This document shows, one piece after another, positions 57,493 through 64,000 of a DNA stretch of 64,000 nucleotides. The notes beneath the pieces are model-generated. The model was given only the letters and a program-made list of their open reading frames with translations, was not told the DNA's origin and did no database searches. The stretch's first letter is position 1; each line of letters begins with the position of its first letter. The position numbers and the translations under genes were made by a program. Source of the DNA: Salinibaculum litoreum (lineage in GTDB: Archaea; Halobacteriota; Halobacteria; Halobacteriales; Haloarculaceae); contig CP046866.1 in the NCBI GenBank assembly GCA_009789175.1, positions 1,736,001 through 1,800,000 on the forward strand, given 5' to 3'.

Positions 57493-58895
57493 CATTCGTC
57501 TTTAGCTAAGACTCACACCTCGGTTGTGTAGCGGTAACGAGCGTCTCTTGTAAGATCGGTCGTTGTTGGTGGATCTTCTGAGCATCCTCGATCAGCCGCT
57601 CCAGCAACGGCGGTGGCGAGTAGCCAAGGTACTCTCCAAGTTCGTGGAGGATGAGCTGGGCGTGCGACCGGAAGGTCGCCGCCCAGCGTTCCGGCGGAAA
57701 CACGATCTCGTCGTCGGCCTGCTCGGTGACTAGATCCAACAGCTCACGACTCACCAGCAGTGACAGCAACGCCGCATACAGCAGAATCTTCACCACATCC
57801 GGATCGCTTGTGTCGAACTCGTCCAACTCGTACTGCGTCTTCAGTTCACGAAACAGCGTTTCTACCTCCCACCGACACCGATACAGCGTTGCTAAATCCG
57901 CCGGGAAAAACTCCTCTCTCGGCAGATTCGTGATGTAGAGGTGGTAGTCGTCGGCGTCCTCGTCACGGACGCCGACGACGCGGAATCGCTTCGTGTCCAG
58001 CGAGCGCGTTCCCTCGTACTGACCCCGCTTGAACTCCGCTTCGACCTCTACGTCGATGTACTTCCGCGAGATATCATCGACCACATCGTGGATCTGCTTG
58101 CCCTCCAAGGGAATGGCGCGACTGCGCCATTCCCGCAATTCCTCCGTTATCAGCGGATTCGCGTTCTCTTTCAGCCGACTCACGAAGTAGCCGTCGTTCT
58201 CATCGATCAACGCGAAGCGGCGGTACTTGAAGTACGCTCGATCGAACAGAACGAGCCGTCCTTGCAGCCACGATCCCGTCTTGAACAGCGTGCTGTCGTG
58301 CGTTTTCTCGTCAGTCACGTCGATTCGTTCAATTGTCTCATCGGTGGCGTTGTGGAGCAGGTGGAGCTTCGCTCCAGCCTGCTCCTCGTGACGGGCTTGG
58401 AACTCATCAGAAAGGAACTCGTGCAACCGCAATACCGTTCCATCGGCGATCATCACATCCCTGAATCGGTCGATATCAGCGTCAACAGTGTCGGGAACAG
58501 CGACCTCGTCGAGACCGTGTTCGACGAGGTCGCGGAGGTACTCCGCCAGCGTTGGTGTCAACCGGTGATAGAAGCCACCGGGAGAGATCGTTTCATCAGC
58601 TGTCGAGTTGTAGCAGCGTCTGAACCCGGCGAGTGTTCGGCTCTCGCCTGCGGCGAAGCCGAACACGAGCGCCCACACGAGGACAGGAATCTGAAGCTTC
58701 CCCTCACGCTCGACCACGCCGAGTTCCTCAGCGTACTCTTCGAGGAACTCGGAGGGAAACAGTGTAGTGAGCCGACGCATGATTCTCGATGAGGAGGCGT
58801 CTTGGTGCACACTTGCCGCCTCCTCATTCCTCTCGAAAAGAAGCCTCGATAAGCCGCTGCTGTCACGCGGTTTCTCTCTTAGCTAAAGACGGATG
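57493..58895. mobile_element. ISH8-like insertion sequence (IS4 family)
   Basis: The 1403-bp element has 19-bp imperfect terminal inverted repeats (CATTCGTCTTTAGCTAAGA and, inverted, CATCCGTCTTTAGCTAAGA). It carries one transposase and is flanked by 12-bp direct repeats of target. Size, ends and transposase agree with ISH8 of haloarchaea. It lies inside the surface glycoprotein gene, in the same transcriptional direction. Confidence 0.87.
57506..58810 (-). CDS. IS4-family transposase (ISH8 type)
   Basis: The 434-residue transposase has DDE residues: first Asp in MIADGTVLRLH, second in LVLFDRAYFKYRR, and Glu in the IS4 signature YRCRWEVETLFRELK, which fits Y-2-R-3-E-6-K exactly. The N-terminal domain (about 1-100) is basic and presumably binds the ends. 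The frame is intact, so the element could be active. Confidence 0.92.
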   Translation of the reverse strand: MHQDASSSRIMRRLTTLFPSEFLEEYAEELGVVEREGKLQIPVLVWALVFGFAAGESRTLAGFRRCYNSTADETISPGGFYHRLTPTLAEYLRDLVEHGLDEVAVPDTVDADIDRFRDVMIADGTVLRLHEFLSDEFQARHEEQAGAKLHLLHNATDETIERIDVTDEKTHDSTLFKTGSWLQGRLVLFDRAYFKYRRFALIDENDGYFVSRLKENANPLITEELREWRSRAIPLEGKQIHDVVDDISRKYIDVEVEAEFKRGQYEGTRSLDTKRFRVVGVRDEDADDYHLYITNLPREEFFPADLATLYRCRWEVETLFRELKTQYELDEFDTSDPDVVKILLYAALLSLLVSRELLDLVTEQADDEIVFPPERWAATFRSHAQLILHELGEYLGYSPPPLLERLIEDAQKIHQQRPILQETLVTATQPRCES

Positions 58896-59187
58896 ATTAC
58901 CAAACGTTTCCCCGGTCGAGTCGAATGCCAGCACCTTGCTGTACTCTCCGGTGTAACCGTCAAGGGCCACTGTGGATGGACCACTGATGACCACATCAGT
59001 ACCGAATCCGGAGTTGTCAGCCACCATGGCGATGTCTTCGCCCTGGTAGAGACGTTTGCGGTTGTCGGTACCAGTCTCTTTCACGTCACTGGACGTCACA
59101 CGGACCGAGCTAGACCGAACAACCGTGTCGCCGTTGTTGGTCGCCTCGACAGTGACCGTAGTTTCGCGGTTCGGGTTGATGGGCCGT
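58896..59187 (-). pseudogene. Surface glycoprotein, internal fragment
   Basis: Ninety-seven codons of the same S-layer-type gene lie between the two IS elements (frame: RPINPNRETTVTVEATNNGD to DSTGETFGN). They include LYQGEDI, similar to the conserved near-N-terminal motif of haloarchaeal S-layer glycoproteins. The right part joins exactly to the C-terminal fragment if the ISH8-like element is removed. On the left it meets the IS5-type element without a target duplication. Confidence 0.8.
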
Positions 59188-60113
59188 GGTGAATCACCAG
59201 ACAGAGCTTGATTTCATGGTTTCAGAGATTGTTTGATGTTGTGAACCGTACACATCAAGACGAGTTCTCGAAATTCACCGTACCAGGTTCGCGCACGCAC
59301 GGCGTCGCCGAGCGTGCGCTTAATCGTCGAGAAGACGGTTTCACACATCGCTCTCTGACGGTATTGAGGCCCATCGATCCGCGCGTTATGCGCGTGATCG
59401 ATGGGCCGGAACTCACGATGTTTGATCAGCGGTCTTACGCCCTCTTCGCGGAGCTTCTCGCGTAAATCCATCCAATCGTAGCCTTTGTCCGCCGCGAGGC
59501 TGGCGAGGTCGCCCGCGTTGCGGCGGGCGACCTGCCAGCCGAGCTGTGTGTCGTGGCGTTTCGCGGTCGTACAGTGAACGTCCAGGATCGCTTGGCTTTC
59601 TGTGTCGACGAGAGCTGTCGCTTTGAGCGTCTGAACGCGGTAATTTGTCCGACGGCAGTAGTGTTTGCTCGCATTTTCGCGGTCAAAGAATGTCGCGTCA
59701 ATGGCGGCGTGACCGCTCGTGTCGTGCAGCTGCGCCGACAGGCGCAGCAGCACTCGCCAGAGTGCTGTCTTGATTCTGTCAAACCACTTCACTAGCGTCG
59801 AGTGATCTGGGAGATCGGCCGGTTCGAGGCCGATCTCCCCGAGAATATGTGGCATCTCACTCAGCAGATCCAACGCCTCTCGGTAGGACTTCTCCAAGTA
59901 AACCCGAAGACAATGGAGCGATACGACAGCGTAATCGGCGAAGCCGCCACCCCCTTCGGGGGCGGCGACTTCGCCTCGGCCACCGACAGCATTTTTAGCT
60001 AACTGAACCGCTTTCTTCGTGAAGCGGGAGATCTTCGACATGGATCATCGGCGGTTTCCCGCTTCATTCCACTAGTTCTGACGGTCGAAGCTGACGCTGT
60101 CCAGTGATTCACC
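59188..60113. mobile_element. IS5-family insertion sequence
   Basis: The 926-bp element has terminal inverted repeats GGTGAATCACCAGACAG and, inverted, GGTGAATCACTGGACAG. It contains one transposase gene. The bases next to the two ends do not match, so no target duplication remains. It separates the N-terminal from the internal part of the surface glycoprotein gene. Confidence 0.82.
59214..60041 (-). CDS. IS5-family transposase
   Basis: The 275-residue transposase shows DDE residues at AIDATFFDRENASKHY, LAADKGYDWMDLREKL and MCETVFSTIKRTLGDAVRAR, the haloarchaeal IS5 pattern. The N-terminal part has the helix DYAVVSLHCLRVYLEKSYRE. The frame is complete. Confidence 0.9.
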   Translation of the reverse strand: MSKISRFTKKAVQLAKNAVGGRGEVAAPEGGGGFADYAVVSLHCLRVYLEKSYREALDLLSEMPHILGEIGLEPADLPDHSTLVKWFDRIKTALWRVLLRLSAQLHDTSGHAAIDATFFDRENASKHYCRRTNYRVQTLKATALVDTESQAILDVHCTTAKRHDTQLGWQVARRNAGDLASLAADKGYDWMDLREKLREEGVRPLIKHREFRPIDHAHNARIDGPQYRQRAMCETVFSTIKRTLGDAVRARTWYGEFRELVLMCTVHNIKQSLKP

Positions 60114-60426
60114 AGAGCCGGTTGATGTCATTGAACGTCCCACTGACGTCAACAACAATCGTCCGGTCACTATTGTACGTCGTCGGAGTACTAACCTCCT
60201 TGGACTTACCATCTTTCACGTCAACAGTCACTTTGTCGACGGAATCAACGCTCTCGTTCAGCACAATTTCAACGTTACCAGAGTTATACTCCACTGCAGA
60301 GGTGATCTGGTAATTGTTCGCTGCCGCGGCAGCTGCTCCCGAGAACGCGACGGTACCAGCGAAGACGCTGAATACCATCAGTGCGGCCAGGAACAGGCCA
60401 CGGACTTTTTCGCTTGTATCTGTCAT
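60114..60426 (-). pseudogene. Surface glycoprotein, N-terminal fragment
   Basis: The start of the S-layer-type gene: a signal peptide (MTDTSEKVRGLFLAALMVFS then FAGTVAFSGAAAAA) and about 75 mature residues (NYQITSAVEYNSGNVEIVLN) up to FNDINRL, where the IS5-family element begins. The protein would be secreted, but the frame ends with a stop in the IS. The strong promoter is intact, so a short secreted fragment could still be made. Confidence 0.85.
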
Positions 60427-60750
60427 AGTTTGCTATGTGTGTTATCTGCGGCGACAGGAGCTTTCGACCGAACTCGTCGACTGCAACGGCACGTCGGTAA
60501 CCTCGGTTTACTCGCTGCTGTCACCATGGGCAGGGGTACACCGGATGTAATAAATGTTTTGTGGTCGCGTATGGGGGATGACAGACTGGCCCACGGACGA
60601 TTTCGGCAGTGTGAGCCGAGTTCTGGACGAATATGCCCACTACGTGTCGATATCAGCAGCGTGGCTGACACGAGACTGACAAACACATATATGTTTTGTG
60701 TTAGAGGAAGGGTTCCGGCAGTAGGAGAGTTCTACTCGTGGTGGTGTGAC
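60427..60750 (-). promoter_or_regulatory. Promoter region of the surface glycoprotein gene
   Basis: This 324-bp gap has no gene. On the minus strand TTTATTA (60548-60554) lies about 122 bp upstream of the ATG, giving a long leader of roughly 95-100 nt as reported for haloarchaeal S-layer genes. A second AT-rich TATATG box lies at about 60688-60695. Confidence 0.5.
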
Positions 60751-61506
60751 TTAGCGCTCGACGAGTTCGATTTCGTGGCCGTCGCAATCCTTGGTGAACG
60801 CGTACTGGTCGTCACAGCTTTCAGGGTCACGATAGTCCACGGCGTGGCGGTCCATCAACGTCTCCCAGGAGGCGTGGAGGTCCTCGGCGCGCACCGCGAG
60901 GTGACCCCAGGCGTCGCCCATCTCGTAGGACCGGCCGTCGTAGTTGTAGGTGAGTTCGACCGACATCGCCTCGTCGGCGGCGTCGCCGGGCTTCATGAAA
61001 TACAGTGCGAAGTCCTCGAACTCCTCCCGGCGAAAGAGGTCGTAATCGAGTTTCCGGGTGTACCACCCGATGGCCTCCTCGGCGTCCTCGATGCGAAGCA
61101 TGGTGTGGTCGAGGCTCCACATCTCGCCGTAGTCGCGCTCAACGAGTTCGATTTCGTGGCCGTCAGGGTCCCGGACAAAAGCGTAGGAGCCACCACAGGA
61201 GTCCGGGTCACGGTAGTCGGAGACACCTGCCTCTATGAGCTGGTCGTAGGCTTCGTATACGTCGCGCACGCGGACGGCGATGTGCCCCCAGGCGTCACCG
61301 AAGTCGTACGTGCGTCCGTCGTGGTTGTATGTGAGTTCGAGGAGAGCGCCCTCGTCGTGGGCGTCGGGGACCTGCAGGTAGACGTTGGTGAACGTCTCTG
61401 CTTCCCAGCGGCCGACTTCCTCGTAGCCGAAGTGAGTCTGGTACCACGAAAGCGACTCTTCGAGGTCCTCGACGCGCATCATCACGTGGTCGAGTATCGC
61501 GTTCAT
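60751..61506 (-). CDS. Tandem VOC-fold protein (glyoxalase/dioxygenase type)
   Basis: The 251-residue protein is two similar VOC domains: DHVMMRVEDLEESLSWYQTH to DPDGHEIELVER (residues 5-123), and DHTMLRIEDAEEAIGWYTRK to DCDGHEIELVER (131-251). His near the start and Glu near the end of each half are the expected metal ligands. This is typical of lactoylglutathione lyase-like proteins or ring-cleaving dioxygenases; the substrate is not evident. Confidence 0.85.
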   Translation of the reverse strand: MNAILDHVMMRVEDLEESLSWYQTHFGYEEVGRWEAETFTNVYLQVPDAHDEGALLELTYNHDGRTYDFGDAWGHIAVRVRDVYEAYDQLIEAGVSDYRDPDSCGGSYAFVRDPDGHEIELVERDYGEMWSLDHTMLRIEDAEEAIGWYTRKLDYDLFRREEFEDFALYFMKPGDAADEAMSVELTYNYDGRSYEMGDAWGHLAVRAEDLHASWETLMDRHAVDYRDPESCDDQYAFTKDCDGHEIELVER

Positions 61507-61550
61507 ACATACAGGAGGTGGGACGCTGTGGCGAAAAGCGTGGTGTCCTG

Positions 61551-62003
61551 CTACGAGCCTGCCGGAAGGCCATCTGCCAGTGTCTTCCAGTCAAACCACC
61601 AGACGACAGTCAGAGAGAGCATCGTCACAAGCGGGAAAGCGACCTGTCCGACCCGCTGGGAGAACCCCCAGGCGAACGAGGCCTGCGTGAGCGCGACCAG
61701 GACCAGCAACAGTGCCGTCACCCGGCGGTCCTCGCGACCCAAGACGACGCCGGACAGCGCACTGAGAAGCGCAAGCGCGTAGATACCGGCCCCAACGGGC
61801 CAGGCCTGCAGGAACGGAGGCAGCCCGCGCGTGTACACGGTCACGTATGTAACGACATCAGTCACATACAGCGGCTGTGGGTCGACGAGTGCGAACGCGA
61901 AGACGAAGGTGAGTTCGTCGCCAGCAAACACGAGCGACCACGGCAAGAGCCCGACAGCCAGGATAGCGAGGACCCGAGTGCGGGGAGCGGTTGTCTCGGC
62001 CAC
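61551..62003 (-). CDS. Four-helix membrane protein (150 aa)
   Basis: The 150-residue protein has about four transmembrane helices (12-38, 70-88, 92-116 and 122-142) and a loop with VTYVTVYTRGLPPFLQAWPV. It resembles a widespread family of small haloarchaeal membrane proteins without function. The gene ends 45 bp past the VOC gene start and follows the GTPase gene closely. Confidence 0.68.
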   Translation of the reverse strand: MAETTAPRTRVLAILAVGLLPWSLVFAGDELTFVFAFALVDPQPLYVTDVVTYVTVYTRGLPPFLQAWPVGAGIYALALLSALSGVVLGREDRRVTALLLVLVALTQASFAWGFSQRVGQVAFPLVTMLSLTVVWWFDWKTLADGLPAGS

Positions 62004-62005
62004 AG

Positions 62006-63118
62006 TTACTTCCGGCGGACGATTCTGAGGATGTCCTCGTCGGCGAGTTCGTGGTCCATACCGACTTGCTGTTCGTCGTGTTTGGCGCTGGACCCGGTCA
62101 CGCGGGCGAAGCGAAAGCGCTCCTTGAACTCGCCGCCGAGTTTCTCGCAGGCGTCCTCGACGGTGTCGCCCTCCTGGAGCATGAGCGGTTCGTCCCGGTC
62201 GACGCCACGACCGGGTTTGTCCATGTAGATGCGGATGAGGCCGAGTTCCTCCCAGATGGCCTCGCGAAGCGAGTCCAGCCCCTTCTCGGCCTCGGCACTG
62301 ATGAAGATAGCCTCGTCCGGGTCGATATCGTGTTCGCGGAGGTCCTCTTCGACCGTGGGGAGGTAATCCGGTTCGATGAGGTCTGCCTTGTTGACCGAGA
62401 CCAGCGATGGGAGGTACTCGCGGTTGTCCATCACGCCGTCAACGAGGCGGTCGATGTCGACCTGCTCGCCGATGGTCACGTCTGCGTTGACGTAGCCCCG
62501 CTCCCGGAGGACCTGCTTGATGGTCTCCTCGTCGAGGTCGAGGTCGACGCTGGCGTTGACGCTGATTCCGTCTTTGTGTTTTTTGCGGACGCTGACCCGC
62601 GGGGGTTCCTGGTCGAGTCGAATGCCGTTCTTGTACAGTTCCTCGTGAAGCCGTGCGTACTGCTGGATTTCGAACACCGAAAGGACGAACACGACGAGGT
62701 CGGCAGTCCGGACGACCGAGAGAACCGCTTGGCCGTCGCCCTTGCCACCGGCGGCACCCTCGATGAGCCCCGGCACGTCAAGCATCTGGATGTTCGCACC
62801 CCGGTACTGGAGCATGCCGGGGTTGACATCCAGCGTCGTGAACTCGTAGGAACCGGTCTCGCTATCGGCGTTGGTCAGGGCGTTGAGCAGGGTCGATTTG
62901 CCGACGCTGGGAAAGCCGACCAGCGCGACCGTTGCGTCGCCGTGTTTCTCGACGGCGTATCCCGGGCCACCACCGGAGGAGGACTGCTGTTTCTCCAGGT
63001 CTTCTTTCAGCTCTGCAAGCTTGGCCTTCAGGCGGCCGATGTGCGCCTCCGTGGATTTGTTGTAGGGCGTCTCGGCAATCTCCTCCTCGATATCCCGGAT
63101 TTCTTCTTCGAGCCCCAT
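62006..63118 (-). CDS. Obg/DRG-type GTPase
   Basis: The 370-residue protein has an N-terminal coiled coil (about 3-45: EEEIRDIEEEIAETPYNKST), G1 GFPSVGKST (about 67), G3 LDVPGLIEGA (about 113), G4 VNKADL (about 245) and a C-terminal TGS domain (about 295-370). This is the DRG subfamily found in archaea and eukaryotes, linked to ribosomes and translation. The start at MGLEEE (63118) is preferred; an ATG at 63127 would add three residues. Confidence 0.92.
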   Translation of the reverse strand: MGLEEEIRDIEEEIAETPYNKSTEAHIGRLKAKLAELKEDLEKQQSSSGGGPGYAVEKHGDATVALVGFPSVGKSTLLNALTNADSETGSYEFTTLDVNPGMLQYRGANIQMLDVPGLIEGAAGGKGDGQAVLSVVRTADLVVFVLSVFEIQQYARLHEELYKNGIRLDQEPPRVSVRKKHKDGISVNASVDLDLDEETIKQVLRERGYVNADVTIGEQVDIDRLVDGVMDNREYLPSLVSVNKADLIEPDYLPTVEEDLREHDIDPDEAIFISAEAEKGLDSLREAIWEELGLIRIYMDKPGRGVDRDEPLMLQEGDTVEDACEKLGGEFKERFRFARVTGSSAKHDEQQVGMDHELADEDILRIVRRK

Positions 63119-63158
63119 TACCAGCATGTCGGCCGGCCAGTCCCATTAGGGCTTTCGT

Positions 63159-63809
63159 CTATCCGCGGAAAAGATTCATCACCTCGTCGACGACCGTCGG
63201 TTCGACGGCGACGATGTAGGACTCACCGGGGTGAAGCACCGTCTCGGGGCCGGCAAGCATGTCACCAGCCGCATCGGAGACGACGAGACTGCCGTGGGGA
63301 AGCGCGACCTCGTCCAGCGACTTCCCGGCGACTGGTGCCCCGTCTGCGACGTGGACTTCGAGGATATCGAGTTCGCCCGTGACATCTTCCAGTGCGCTCA
63401 CGTCGGGTTCGATTGCATTGACTGCGGCGCGCGCGCCCGCACGCTCGGGGAAGATGACCTCGTCGACGAAACGGTCGAACTCCTCGCCGGACTCACGTTC
63501 GGTGCGGACAACAGTCTGTGTATCGGGGGACAGCTCCCGCACCATCATGCAGATTGCGAGGTTCGTCCCGGTCTGGCTCGTCAGCGCTGCGACCACGTCC
63601 GCCCGGTCAAGTCCCACCTGTTCGAGGATGTCCGGTCGCGTGGCGTCACCTTCGATGACCGTGGCGACGTAGTCGTCGCTGAGCGCATCTGCACGTTCGC
63701 TATCCCGTTCGACAACGACGACATCGTGGCCCCTGTCATCGAGCATGTGCGCCGCGCGTCGCCCGACGCGCCCGCCACCGGCGACCACGACGCGGAAGTT
63801 TCCGTCCAT
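63159..63809 (-). CDS. trkA: TrkA-type NAD-binding regulator of ion transport
   Basis: The 216-residue protein has an RCK/TrkA-N Rossmann domain (VVVAGGGRVGRRAAHMLDD, GDATRPDILEQVGLDRADVV) and a TrkA-C domain (about 140-216). Such proteins gate potassium or amino acid transporters in response to nucleotides. It lies downstream of a membrane transporter fragment at the right edge, its probable partner. Confidence 0.85.
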   Translation of the reverse strand: MDGNFRVVVAGGGRVGRRAAHMLDDRGHDVVVVERDSERADALSDDYVATVIEGDATRPDILEQVGLDRADVVAALTSQTGTNLAICMMVRELSPDTQTVVRTERESGEEFDRFVDEVIFPERAGARAAVNAIEPDVSALEDVTGELDILEVHVADGAPVAGKSLDEVALPHGSLVVSDAAGDMLAGPETVLHPGESYIVAVEPTVVDEVMNLFRG

Positions 63810-63812
63810 ATG

Positions 63813-64000
63813 TCAGTCGTCATCACCCTCACCAATAGAACTGTCCGTCGATTCCGAGTCCGTGGGAACGGTCTGCATGCGGTAGGTCCGCAACCCGTAG
63901 TACGCGAGCACCCCGAGCAGAATCCAGCCGACGCTCAGACCGACAGCGAGCGGGTCGGTTCGGACCAGATACACGATGAGCACGACTGTGAGGACGGCGT
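63813..64000 (-). CDS. Transporter C-terminus, truncated by window edge
   Basis: The last 61 codons of a minus-strand membrane protein: two hydrophobic helices (LTVVLIVYLVRTD; AVGLSVGWILLGVLAYYGLR) and an acidic tail. The topology fits the C-terminal end of an APC-type permease, often paired with TrkA-like proteins. Only the end is visible, so the identity is tentative. Confidence 0.55.
   Translation of the reverse strand, partial: AVLTVVLIVYLVRTDPLAVGLSVGWILLGVLAYYGLRTYRMQTVPTDSESTDSSIGEGDDD

Noticed and set aside
57941-58792. Plus-strand frame within the ISH8-like element
   Set aside because: It is antisense to the transposase with intact DDE and YREK motifs, so the element has one gene.
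60430-61782. Plus-strand frame of 450 codons opposite the VOC gene
   Set aside because: The minus-strand product has two clear VOC domains; this is its shadow.
61991-63382. Plus-strand frame of 463 codons opposite the GTPase
   Set aside because: The minus strand shows all GTPase motifs; the plus frame is antisense.

Overview
The window is from a haloarchaeon (class Halobacteria). The evidence is acidic proteins, high-GC codon use, a HalX response regulator, an intron-bearing elongator tRNA-Met, Rpo11, Orc1/Cdc6, archaeosortase A with a PGF-CTERM surface glycoprotein, and haloarchaeal IS elements (one ISH8-like). A Haloarcula-type host is plausible but is an inference from gene content only.

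Regions: (1) 1-3285 is chromosome: lipoprotein fragment, small membrane protein, RNase HI, a hypothetical gene and a HalX response regulator. (2) 3286-41226 is an integrated tailed provirus of about 38 kb in the 3' end of tRNA-Met(CAU). A 17-bp direct repeat bounds it, and the joined ends would form an attP with inverted arm sequences. The tyrosine integrase is at the left end. A tightly overlapping minus-strand operon (4565-8467) encodes winged-helix and zinc-finger proteins. Next come a divergent regulator, a double zinc-ribbon membrane protein, an Orc1/Cdc6 protein flanked by short repeats, an AT-rich three-gene cassette (11247-12803), a lambda-like divergent control region with three operator-like palindromes (13480-13563), and a plus-strand early operon (13648-15229). 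The minus-strand late block (15214-35903) runs, in transcription order, holin candidate, TerS, TerL, portal, protease, major capsid protein, head-tail joining, tail tube, tail chaperone with probable -1 frameshift extension, tape measure, tail tip and a glycine-rich/FnIII fibre. A PrimPol-helicase replication block (36116-41087) occupies the right end.

(3) 41210-64000 is chromosome: tRNA-Met, hisF with a duplicated 3' end, a locus pairing ApbE with a membrane cytochrome-like protein, rpoL, cytochrome oxidase subunit III, an FeS-type photolyase/cryptochrome, tRNA-Thr, a Trm5-like methyltransferase, dphB, artA, a PGF-CTERM S-layer-type gene broken by two IS elements (54958-60426), a tandem VOC protein, an Obg/DRG-type GTPase and a TrkA-type regulator.

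The provirus looks structurally complete: integration, replication, packaging, capsid, tail and control genes are all present. Two frameshift-like lesions (13052-13235 and near 15600) may be real decay, sequence error or recoding. The strongest leads are the AT-rich cassette, the operator array, two related predicted RNA/DNA structures at 8497-8560 and 13573-13637, the tail-chaperone frameshift, the repeated double zinc-ribbon membrane proteins, and the IS-interrupted S-layer-type gene beside its presumed archaeosortase.
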